NCBI GenBank assembly: GCA_004802725.1
Contig: SGPM01000359.1
Location: 1-26,742, forward strand
Length of the DNA stretch: 26,742 nt
Source of the DNA: Antrodiella citrinella
Lineage: Eukaryota; Basidiomycota; Agaricomycetes; Polyporales; Steccherinaceae
Reading direction: 5' to 3'
Positions within the stretch are counted from its first letter, which is position 1; each line of letters opens with the position of its first letter. Of the stretch, positions 10,527 through 20,640 are shown piece after piece. The translations under genes and the position numbers were made by a program. The notes below the pieces were generated by a model, which saw only the letters and a program-made list of their open reading frames with translations, made no database searches and had not been told where the DNA came from.

Positions 10527-11844
10527 ATGCAGGACAACACGGCGAGAGAGTCGTCTCTCGAGTCGTCTCCCAAGTCAGAGATTCCGAACCGCTCCTCTGT
10601 GCCTTTCCGGCAGCGATTAGCACAGCTCGGTCATCAGTGCAATGGCACAGCGCGTCACCATCTCGTGCAAGACGAGACGAAGGAGCTACTTTGGAAGCAG
10701 TGGGGGCCTACCTCAGTGACTGGGTGAGTTGAACCCTTGACAGCTCTTTTCTAGTCATAGTCATCATTTTGAGTGGAACGAACACCGCGATACGTGCGAG
10801 AGTACTACTCTGCCAATGGCGATGGCATGGTCTCATTTCCCCGGTGACCATGCGCGGTCGCGCGCGTACAGGTGGGGCGAAGATGGTACAGCGACGGGCA
10901 TATCGGATGAGCACTAGTGCATGTGCTTGGGATTGTCGTTGTGGAATGGGAACGACCATATTCTGAAAGAAAGGCTCTTTGGTGTCATTGGACACCAGGG
11001 AAACCATGGCGAGGACGTCAAGGAACTGTATTATTATCTCGAGGTCGACTGGACCCCGACGCACTCGTACATGAAGGTCTTGTATAAATATCCACAGAAG
11101 GCATACTCGTACGAGGTACTGGTGAGAGAACACGAGCAGGGATCGCGATGTCTCGGAGTTTGAGATACTCGACACAGATGCGTTCGACGACGATCGGTCC
11201 TGGGATGTACTGGAGGTGAGTACCCTCGATCGACGCCCATATACCCAGCTAATGTCGCAATTTTTAGTACGCTAAGAGCGAGAAAGATCCTGATAGCATA
11301 TATGTGCGAATCTTGTCCTACAACAGAGGCCCCGATCCGGCTACTCTGCATGTTATTCCTCAGTTCTGGTTCCCGAAGAACGTCCAAAGATGATGCCCTC
11401 CATGGCCGCATCCCAAGAAAATGTAATCATCGCGAATCACCCGTATATAGGCAAGCTTCACTTGTAATGTACTGTATGCCTTCCCCTTTCCCGGTTGGAA
11501 ATGACGGGGAGCCCATCTCCGCTCAAGATGGCCAGGAGGAAACCGTGGAGCTGACTCGGACCCTGCTGTTCACGGAGAATAATACGAATTTTGCTCGGCT
11601 TTACGGTAGAATGTGGAACGAAGAGGACGGAATGTACTACGACGCCATTCAATTTGGCCCTGGAAACGTCATGCAGTTGCCTGTGTGTAGCTTGGTCCGC
11701 CTGATTCCATTATATGCTACCATAGTATTAGAACCTGCTGTCATCGACGGTCTGCCTGAATTCAAGAAGCGGGTCGAGCGGTTCATCGACAACCGACTGG
11801 AGCTGTCGGGCAGAAATATGGCGAACATGAAGGGTGGGAGTAAG
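10527..11844 (+). pseudogene. GH63-like (MGH1-type six-hairpin) glycoside hydrolase pseudogene
   Basis: Fragments match, from memory, the long fungal and bacterial GH63-like glycosidases: [27 protein letters not shown] (about 10833-10892), [20 protein letters not shown] (from about 10966), [35 protein letters not shown] and DGMYYDAIQFGPG. The frame is broken many times: between WGP and YLSD near 10706; one extra base near 10824; in-frame TAG at 10915-10917; a shift near 11143; loss of bases near 11375; TAA at 11465-11467 with about 5 extra bases. Near 11606 the text jumps from TENNTNFARLYG to WNEEDGMYYD, skipping what should be several hundred residues including most of the alpha/alpha barrel and catalytic acids. 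Two introns remain recognisable (donors at 10724 and 11216). The copy runs into the assembly gap. No functional enzyme can be made. Confidence 0.85.
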
Positions 11845-12053
11845 NATGCGCNNNCNNATGGNTNNNNNNNNNNNNNNNNNNNNNNNNNNNNNNNNNNNNN
11901 NNNNNNNNNNNNNNNNNNNNNNNNNNNNNNNNNNNNNNNNNNNNNNNNNNNNNNNNNNNNNNNNNNNNNNNNNNNNNNNNNNNNNNNNNNNNNNNNNNNN
12001 NNNNNNNNNNNNNNNNNNNNNNNNNNNNNNNNNNCACNCNCNCGNANNNNGNN
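11845..12053. other. Assembly gap (N run with scattered bases)
   Basis: Solid n from 11864 to 12034, with mixed n and bases on both sides. Further single n's occur near 12090, 12207, 12246, 12307 and 12559, so base quality is low up to about 12.6 kb. The 3' end of the glycosidase pseudogene is hidden or lost here. Confidence 0.98.
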
Positions 12054-12325
12054 TAAGGAGGTCCGTCACAAAACCTAGACCAAGGACTNGGGGACCCGGA
12101 CACAGGGCGACCATTCGTTGTACGTATGAATTTGAGCGCTTGAACGATCACGATCGACTGATATTAATAAATATTTGGATACTCCAGTATGACACTAATT
12201 GCATAANTTTTGCAGCTGCTTACTAATTCTTTCTAAGCTACCGCCNAATAAGAATAATATCAATGTATTCGACGTTCTTCCTCGCGGAGACCTGCTTGAG
12301 CCACGANCCACAACTAACGAGAACG

Positions 12326-13956
12326 ATGGTATCCTCGAAGAACAAGAAACGCCGTCGGTCCCAGGCTTTCCCCGTCGAAACAGTCGAAGAGGAAGTGTCA
12401 ACACAGGTCGAAGAGCCTCCTCTGGACATATCTGAACCCTCGCCTGCGGAACCAAGCGAGCAGTTAAACGCGACAAACGGAGAGCAGCAGGTGGTGGTGG
12501 TGGTGGTGGAAGACACAGTGGATCCCGAGAGATTGGAGAAGGAGCAGACGATATGGGANGCGTTTCGGGAGGAATATTTTGAAGGTGAGTGCTCGATCTA
12601 CTTTGGTGTAGACACGGTGATGCTGAGCTCGCATTAGCTATCGAGCAACTACCTTTATCATTACATCGTGCATTCTCTCTTATTAAGGAACTAGATATGC
12701 AGACAGCTGGTATGTAAAATCCTTGCCAATATGAATCAATTCGCCTTATCATCACGTCCAGAGCGCAGCCCCGAGTTACTTTCTACTCTGCAGACGTATT
12801 TGCAGCTGCGAGAAGTCATGGTACAACCAATCCAGGGCGGCGATACCGCATCTCCCGTCGTACAGGATACAGGGACGTCTCCTTCCCCGCCGCAAGCACC
12901 ATTGGAGGAAACCCCACTTGAAGAGCCCCGGCGGCTACTCCGACGCTCATCGACCCGTTCCCCCTCGAAGAATGGTGCTTTGGCACCAGTGATGCCCAGC
13001 CCGACCCCTCGGCAGAGAGAAGAGAGCTCAGCTCCTTCAGTTCAAGCAATCACACCACGACAACGGTCTGCCTTGCTATTGACGAAAATCGCACAATTAT
13101 CCGAAGAGCTTGTCAGAGCTAGCAACGAAAAGATAAATGTGGCGAGGTACACCAACGATATAGTAAGTTGAGAAAGTCTTCACCGCATCCCGACGTAATG
13201 CTACATCAAGGTCTAGGTGAACCGGCACATTAAAGATCTCGACCGAGCTATCAAGGAGCAAGAAACATCAATATCGCTCGGATTGCGCCCGGGAACGCAT
13301 CCAGCATCCATCATCCTGCCTGAACTTGTGATACCGAAGTCCAGAGCTGCTGGTGTGAATCACGACGCGGAGTCCGACTCCGATGAAGATGCAGTCGAAG
13401 ATCCCATTGAAGAACCTCCCGCCTCAGAGCCTATGATCGATCCTGCCGAAGAGGAGAAACCGGTGGTGAAGACTCCTCGTACAAGGAAGGGTCGAGTCAA
13501 ACACGCTCGCAAGAAGTCCGATGTGGAAAACCGCGAGGGTGTCGAAGCAGACTCGAAGGCAGACGACAGCCCCGAATCACGTTCTGCGAAGAGCTCGCGT
13601 ACATTGAAGTTCACACTTCCACCCATGTCTGCCATAACTTCTCTGAAGGAAGAACCCGCTCTCAAACCCGAGCCGCGTTACTGCTACTGTCATCAGGTGT
13701 CTTATGGCGAGGTGGGTGTAGTGTATAAATCGCGTTGAGATGGGTCTAAATTTTGCACGCTCAGATGATTGCTTGCGATGGCCTTGATTGTAAACTTGAA
13801 TGGGTGAGCACCACATCGTCGAAACAGCCGCCAAGTATCTTTTAACGTTCACGACAGTTCCACGTTGGCTGCGTAGGACTGGAGAAACTACCAACGACTT
13901 CCAGCTGGTATTGTCCGGATTGTAGCAAAAAGACCAAGCGCAAGAAAGGTCGTTGA
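12326..13956 (+). CDS. ING-family PHD-finger chromatin protein
   Basis: Likely subunit of a histone acetyltransferase or deacetylase complex that reads H3K4 methylation. Six exons (12326-12584, 12638-12709, 12762-13162, 13217-13711, 13765-13803, 13858-13956) give 454 aa. After a basic, acidic and Gln/Val-rich leader, exons 1-2 carry the ING N-terminal helical segment (AIEQLPLSLHRAFSLIKELD). A Ser/Pro-rich middle is followed by a helical stretch (KIAQLSEELVRASNEKINVA) and an acidic and basic linker. The PHD finger at about 399-444 is C4-H-C3: Cys400, Cys402, Cys413, Cys418, His424, Cys427, Cys441, Cys444, with Trp422 placed as in the methyl-lysine cage of ING proteins. A polybasic tail KKTKRKKGR ends the protein. 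At 454 aa it is longer than yeast Yng1/Yng2, owing to linkers. One n in exon 1 leaves a residue undefined. The 3' end is 130 bases from convergent Nuf2. Confidence 0.88.
12491..12509 (+). repeat. GTG/GGT trinucleotide microsatellite in coding sequence
   Basis: About six GTG units in frame encode a run of six Val residues (QQVVVVVVED) in the N-terminal leader of the ING-family protein. It is a likely length-polymorphic site. Confidence 0.85.
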
Positions 13957-14086
13957 GGATATCCTGCTACTATTCACCATTGTTTCTTTGTCGGGATCCT
14001 CTATTGCTTTCGTCATGCATCCTTGTAGAAGTAGTCAATTATTCCGTATGCTATGCCTATTGTACAAATATATATGTGTAAATCCC

Positions 14087-15826
14087 TCATGTACTGCGCA
14101 CCGGCATCCCGAGTCCACTTGCCAAAGTCTCCATGTACACCTCTTACAAGTAAAAGCGTGAGCTTGAAAAAGAGAATATGCGATGGATGGTCAACGCACC
14201 GGTCTCATCTCGAAGTTTCCAGTACTCGGTCAAAAGCAGATTGAGCTCTGCTTCGTTTCTCTTGAGATGTTCTGTCATCTGTGCAGAGGCGCGGGTAAGC
14301 AGAGAACACAACAGGAAGTACGTTGACTTTACCTTGCGTTCGATCTCGTCAGCTTGTGCCCTCATCTCTTCTACTTGTTTATCGTTATCCCGACGTTCGA
14401 CCGACATCTCTTCGTATTCTTGTTGCAGCCGCTCGATAGTCTGTTGACTTGCCAATCGCTTGTCTTCGGCGTGTCGCTGTGCTCGCTCCAGCTTCTCTTG
14501 AGCGTTTGAAAGTTGCTTGTTGACTCGCTACTGAAGAAGTCAGAAAAGTAAGCCCGTCGTTGTGAAGTACACGCACCCCTCGCTTGAGCATGAGCTCGTT
14601 GACCTCGCCCTTCTTTTCTGTGAGTTGGTCTCTGAAATCTGCCAGGCTTTTCTTTGAAGCATCGAGGGACATCATCTCTTTCTCAATGACTTGCAGTTGT
14701 TCAACACAAGAGCGTACGTTCTGTGACACAGTCAGCGTTGCTTCCACAATCATTCTACCCGAGAACTCACTAGTTCGATGTCCATCAATGCTGCTATACG
14801 CGTTTGCAGGTCACGAATCTTCGCCTCATGCATTGCGACAGTCTTCTTGTCCTCTGTCGCAGCATTCCCCATCGTCACAATACTGCGCTTGATTCGTTCA
14901 GGAGACTGCACGATACGGGAGCGTGTCCGGCTTATCTGCTCGTTGATCTGCTCCGCTTCTGTGTTTGCGCTCTCCTATTATGACATAAAGACGATGTTGA
15001 CGGAAGCAGCCAACGAGTCTCGCACCTTTCGCTTCACGATGCTAGCCTTCTCCTGCTTGAGAGTCTTGATGATCTCGAGCATGGCCATTTGTCGCTCTTT
15101 GCACGAGAGGAGATATGCGGTGATTTCCTCATTCTCCGAACGCAGTATCTCGCATTTCGGTTCATCTTGCGCCAGCTTCTCTCTGCACACAATTCAGGTG
15201 AGATGTTGTTGGGTAAATGGGCAATACTCACTTGACTGCTCGAATCTTCTCTTCCGACGCCACGAGCTCTGATGTTATTTTATTCCGCTCCTCCGCCACG
15301 GACGCAGACTTCTCCCGAAGACCAGTGATAAACGATTCACATTGTTCGGAGAATTTGACGAGGTTGATGAATGCGGAGAAGACAGAGCGAGTGCGTTCAG
15401 CATCTGGGAACGATAGGTCTTTGGCACTGAAGTCCATGATCTTTGCTGCACGAGCAAATCGCTGTCTGGAAACCAATTGGTCAAGGTCATAAGACGTACT
15501 GAAATTACGCACAGGTGAAAGAGGAGGAAGTTGTGCGCAAGGGCTTGTGCGTACATGTCCTGCAAAAGCATCAGTAAACAACGTTGGTCGAATGTGGACA
15601 ACTGACTCACCGGAGAATCCAATGTTGCCAGTGCTGCCTGAACCGGTTCAGATAGGGACTCCTGTGTTATACTGGTTACTTGCTGGAGACATGCAGAGTA
15701 TATGCCCAGTACGAAGTCAGCGGAGGGCCGGAGGACCTGTTCATGGCTGACGGAGATGCCCCATCCAGAGAATGCATCGACGATCTCACCGACGGACATC
15801 GATGGAAACCAATATTGTCCCGACAT
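14087..15826 (-). CDS. nuf2: Kinetochore protein Nuf2 (Ndc80 complex)
   Basis: Nuf2 pairs with Ndc80 to bind spindle microtubules at kinetochores. Nine exons (15611-15826, 15513-15559, 15232-15465, 15026-15182, 14771-14974, 14577-14720, 14333-14527, 14200-14278, 14087-14142) give 443 aa, close to yeast (451) and human (464). The N-terminus MSGQYWFPSMSVGEIVDAF starts the calponin-homology domain (about residues 1-130), with VLRPSADFV and the MYAQALAHNFLLFH segment. From about residue 150 the sequence is long heptad-type coiled coil, interrupted by the SPERIKRSI motif typical of Nuf2. The C-terminus reads EVYMETLASGLG. Start: ATG at 15824-15826, since upstream codons lack family similarity. Exon 7 uses the second of two adjacent acceptors (CAGTAG). 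The start faces the RecQ helicase gene across a shared promoter. Confidence 0.92.
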
Positions 15827-16260
15827 TGCATTAAACAGTCGGCGTGTAAGCAAGAGAGCGTCGTCAACTCGAAACAGCAATAACGCAAGAAAGGAAACAG
15901 GACGCGTTCGAATTGCCGACGTTGAATTCATAAACGCGTCGCGGTCACGTTATTTCGTGTCTATCACGTGCGACATCGACGCGTCTCGTCCTCTCCCCTG
16001 CTGAATCTGTCTGCTCTTCGAGTGTTCTCCTGGTCTTCTCGACATTTCTCGTTCTCATTTGGTGTTTCTCGTCCATCGGTCTTTTTCGCCCATTCTGGCC
16101 ATCTTACACACTCGCATCCTCTTCTTCCCTCTCATATGCACTTCAGTGCAAGTCTGTGGCCGCCATTTTACGCTTAATCAATCCATCGAATATTCACCCA
16201 GGCAATAACCACAACTCCAGGTCTACTGAATCATCACGGCAGAGGATACAGATTTAGGAT
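15827..16260. promoter_or_regulatory. Shared divergent promoter of Nuf2 and RecQ helicase
   Basis: The 434 bases lie between the two start codons, and both genes act in the cell cycle. The left part carries the ACGCGT cluster described separately. The right part (about 15985-16150) is strongly CT-rich on the + strand, as is usual for fungal transcription start regions, and fits the RecQ side. No coding content is supported. Confidence 0.6.
15902..15984. promoter_or_regulatory. Cluster of three MluI cell-cycle boxes plus an E-box
   Basis: The palindrome ACGCGT occurs at 15902-15907, 15934-15939 and 15979-15984, and CACGTG at 15965-15970. ACGCGT is the core site bound by the MBF (Mbp1-Swi6 type) G1/S regulator in fungi. 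Elsewhere in the window it appears only about once per several kilobases. Being palindromic, the sites could serve both flanking genes. Confidence 0.6.
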
Positions 16261-19200
16261 ATGCCGCCTAGAAATAATCTGGATGAGGTGCTGCAGCGTC
16301 AGAAGCAACCGGAGACACCGTCGTCGGTCGTGCGGGAGCAGGCATCTTCACGGGCAAGTCCCACTCACTACTGTTGTCATGCCGTCGCTTATGAAGTTTG
16401 TACGTAGGGACCGCGTTTCAAACCTGCAAGCTCTCTGGTTACACCTACCGCGGCGAAGAAAGCTGGTATGTCCCAATGTTAGAAACATAGTACACTGAAC
16501 ATTAATCGTCACGTTTGTAGCACCTCTGAAGCCTCGCGGGTCTCTGACATCTTTCCGAACGCCTGGTTTCGGAAAAACTCCGTTGCGTACCTCGGGTGTT
16601 GAAAGTCAACCGGCCGCATATGTCTCGTCTACCGAAACCAGCCCGGCACGCGAATCTAGTCCTGCAATACCTGTGAAGCGGACATCGTCGGATTCTGTCG
16701 TCGAGATTGAGCCGCCACTGAGCGCGAAGCGGGCAAGGATTGACACGAACCCCGTCATCGGGAAGGAGAACATATTTCACGATCCGAAGGGGAAGGGAAG
16801 GGAACATCCTTCATCTCAACGCATCACATCTCCCGGTCTACGTCCTAGCCCAGCTTTGTCGGTGGTTGATAAGTCGGGACAAGAGTCTTCGTTGTCTCGC
16901 GCGAGTAGCGACAATGACCCGTTTTTGCGACAGCCCCCTTGCATGGATTACTCGGCTATGTTGACCGTACGTTGTTTTCTTATGATCGTGACCTCTCAAA
17001 GTGATGGTTCCAACAGAAATCAGTAGAGGACCTCCTGATTGACCAGAGTGACTTGGTCAATCTCCAGCTTGATCTGGTCAACAGGATAGACTCGGCGACT
17101 GGTGATCTGAAGAACGTTTTGAGAATATTCACGTATGTTGATTGACAATGGACTGTCATGCATCGTCACTCACTCCATCTTTTGCAGCGAGATTTTGAAA
17201 GACAGGACAGAGTGCACGAAGACAGTGCTTGCTGCCCGGAAGTCCAAACAAACTCCCATTTTGCCAGCACCTTCCTGGCAAAGGTCTCAACAGATACCAC
17301 CGATGCCGATATCGTCTCAGCAACCCCAAGAGCCACCAAGACCTAGGCTATATGTGCCCGATCCTGAACCATACTTCCCGGATTTTGATCCAGATGATGA
17401 GGTTATGGGCGTTTCCGCTCCGCAATTAGCTATGCAAGCTTCCGCGAGGGCACATCCTGCGAACTATGACAGCGACGAAGACCTATGGGACGCGACCGGT
17501 GGCGTAGAAGAGAATATGCATTTCGAAGAAGATATACCGCCACCTCTACCGCTGCCTCATCTGCCAGTAACGTATGTCAATCGGGATGACGAGGCAACGA
17601 AGACACCATTCTACTCAGAAGTTCAGCGGACACTGAAGGATGTCTTTGGGCTACAGCAGTTTCGACCCTTCCAACTCGAAGCCATCAATGCCACACTTAC
17701 CGGCAGGGATGCGTTCATCTTGTTTCCAACTGGTGGAGGCAAGAGTCTTTGCTTCCAGCTTCCCGCAGTATGTAAGTGGGGCAAGAAGGGCCTCACCGTC
17801 GTCGTATCTCCTCTTCTGTCTCTGATCGAGAATCAAACGAACGCGTTGTTGTCCAAGGGCGTCGACGTGGTTACTCTCGGTAGCTCTATCACTCAAGTCA
17901 GGGAGATTGCTCAGCGACTCAAGCCAGGGCCATCCCTTCCGAGCTTATTATACTGCACGCCGGAGAAGCTGGAGCATAGCGGCATGTTGCAGAGTATTTT
18001 GGCGACTTTGGACAGGGCTGGGCAGCTTTTGCGATTCGTCATAGATGAAGCTCACTGTATCTCCCTCTGGGGAATGGATTTTCGATCGTCTGTAAGTAAG
18101 ATATCACTTTTGGCAATGATTTGGCTTACCACTTGAACGCTGCAGTATAAGAACTTGGTGCAACTCCGGGAACGGTATCCGAAGGTTCCGATCATGGCGC
18201 TGACAGCCACTGCAAATCCTCAGACACAGGACGATGTCATCAAGACGCTGAGAATATCTAACTGTGTTCGTCTCACTCAGCCCTTTAATCGGCCGAATCT
18301 TTGGTACGAAGTGCGCAAGAAGAATACCAACACGGTCCAGCAAATCGCCGAGTTCATACGTTCCAAGCATTCTGGACACACAGGTGTCATCTATTGCTCC
18401 AGTCGTGACAAGTGCGAGATAGTCGCCAAGCAGCTTCGCCAAGCGGGCCTATCTGCGAAACATTATCACGCCGAAATTCCGCCCGAAGACAAGAAACAGG
18501 TCCAAGAGGAGTGGCAAAACGACAAGTGCAAAATCATCGTTGCTACGGTGAGATGGGAATTCTGCTGTGCTTGTAGTAACATCTGACAACTTTTCAGATC
18601 GCTTTCGGAATGGGTATCGACAAGCCGGATGGTATGTCGCACCTCTTCGATGCTGTGTAGCTTTTCTTCTGAAAGGCCTCTAGTGCGATTTGTGATTCAT
18701 CATGGCATGCCGACCTCTCTTGATGGGTATGTTCTATCTATCACTCGGGCAATCTTAAGCTAACACTGAATCAGATACTATCAAGAGAGTGGTAGGGCCG
18801 GAAGAGACGGTCTACCTGCCGACTGTATTCTATGTGCGTTCTCTATTCAATATTGATATCATCTACTCATAAAATGTACAGTCTACGCCTTCAGGGAAAC
18901 GACCTTCTTGTTCAAGCGTATACGCGAGAACGAGACAGCTACACGGGATGTCAAGGCTCACCAGGAAGATGGACTGCGACATATGATCGCGTACTGCGAG
19001 AATGATGTCGACTGTCGGCGTGTTCAAGTTCTCAATTACTTTGGACAACCTATCACGCGGGAGGAATGCAACGCCCACTGCGACAACTGCGCAGACGGTG
19101 TGGAGACGCACGAACAGGACGTTTCGGGTCCGGCACAGAGCGCTGTCAAGTTAGCGATTAAACTCACCGTGGGAATTTCCAAACCGGTCTCCAAGACAGA

Positions 19201-20357
19201 GCTAGTCTCCAAGCTTTACGCTCAACATAAGGATAGTGCAGGAAGCGGCAAAACGACACCGAAGGCCAAACTTGAGCGACTAGTGAACCGTCTATTTGCT
19301 GAAGGGCTTCTAGATACCATTGCGTACCAGACTGGACAAAACATACATTCGAAAGTCCAGGTAAGTCACGTTGATACTATTTGTACGTTCCATTGATTTA
19401 CATACAGTCTCAGGTTGGTCATAGAGGTATCGCTTTTGCGAAGAACGGTGGCGAGTTGACCATGACCTTCAAGAAGGGTGCCAAGAAGTCTGCTCCGAGC
19501 ATGGGTGCTCCCGCAGGCAGTGTATCCAATGCCCCCAAACGCACTGCGACTTCCGCACCGGTCAAAATCGCGAAAGCTACTTACCAACTGGACGACGATG
19601 CCATTGAGGTCTCCGACGAGGAGGAGGAATGGGAGACTAAGGTGGCTGAATCGGACATCGGAGGAGATTCTGACGTCGAGATCTTGGATAACTTGGACCT
19701 GCCTACTTCGACCGCCACTACCAGGACGCTCGAAGAGGAAAACTATGAAAGTTGCTTCAAAGAGCTTCGGGAGATACGTCGCAAGGTCATTATCCGTGGC
19801 TGAAGCTTCTTCAACTCATAACTGAGGAATCACCTACAGCATCCACAGTTCGCGGAGTTTTTCCAAGACGACATCCTCCAGGAGCTTAGTCTGATGTTGC
19901 CATCAGGTAAGCTTGTTGCCCTTCACGTCTAGGTCCATCTCACCGTGGATGTGCTAGATATGTGCCAGTTCAAGGACATCTTGAAATCTGCCGATGTTAA
20001 GCTGCAAGAATCCGATTTCAAGCTAGAGTCCGCCAGAGTGTACGTGGATTGTTGTATTCGCTATTCTGTCCGTCACAAGAAGCTTCTCAGTCCTGTGTGA
20101 GTTGCAAGTCATACTCAACGGTGCCTCTGTGCTAATACTTCGATGATAGTGAGCCAGAATCGAAAGCTGCCCCACCAGCTGGCAGCAGCAGTAGCAAGCT
20201 GATCTCGAGGGTGGTCCCGCCTGTCAGTAACAACGCTAGCGGCAGTAAGCCGGTATCGAAGGCCGCCCCTCCAGTCAGTGTCGGCGATTTACATAGTCGC
20301 TACAGCCACCAGAGCAAACCGTCATCCAGCTCTGGCTTCAAGCCAGCTCGACGTTGA
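16261..20357 (+). CDS. RecQ-family ATP-dependent DNA helicase (Sgs1/BLM type)
   Basis: A 3'-5' helicase acting in replication-fork repair and recombination. Fourteen exons (16261-16353, 16408-16465, 16521-16966, 17017-17132, 17188-18091, 18146-18547, 18598-18631, 18684-18726, 18775-18833, 18882-19360, 19408-19785, 19840-19906, 19958-20096, 20150-20357) give 1141 aa. A long disordered N-terminus (1 to about 375) precedes the helicase core: FRPFQLEAI, Walker A FPTGGGKS (Lys423), DEAH at 524-527, TATAN, YCSSRDKCE, IAFGMGIDKPD and QESGRAGRDG. The RQC zinc knuckle follows (YCENDVDCRR, CNAHCDNC), then a winged helix, an HRDC-like segment (about 995-1065) and a Ser/Pro-rich basic tail. The aromatic-rich loop after DEAH reads SLWGMDFRSSY where the family has S-x-W-G-H-D-F-R-P-x-Y. 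Exon 11 may start at 19408 or 19414, both in frame. This is the Sgs1/BLM arrangement rather than RecQ4 or RecQ5. Confidence 0.93.
16354..16407 (+). other. Probable GC-AG intron in the RecQ gene
   Basis: The only border pair that keeps exon 1 (ending ...EQASSR) in frame with exon 2 (GPRFKPASSL...) starts with GCAAGT and ends with CGTAG, a 54-base intron of the rare GC-AG class. Reading through instead gives a TAG stop at 16405-16407. Confidence 0.55.
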
Positions 20358-20640
20358 CAGTCTTCTTGTCTTCTTTTCTTTTATGTGATCTGCATTGGTG
20401 GAACACTTACTGCGTTTCAGTTTCGGTTTGTCTCTCTCTCACCGCATTCACCTGTTTATATTATCCAATCTTGCTTGATTTGTTTCTTGTCATCCATTCA
20501 CAATCCTAGAATCCCCCACTGTATAACCTGCACCTACATAGTACTATGTGTAACATCCAATGCTCTCTATAATTCATACTACTAAACATTTTCCAAAGTC
20601 CCTGATAGATTACTCCACAAGAATCATCCGCAAAACGAAA

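Noticed and set aside
17188..18091. A bacterial-type or transposon-derived helicase
   Set aside because: The core is flanked by many introns and joined to RQC zinc and winged-helix regions with an HRDC-like segment, which is the cellular Sgs1/BLM arrangement.
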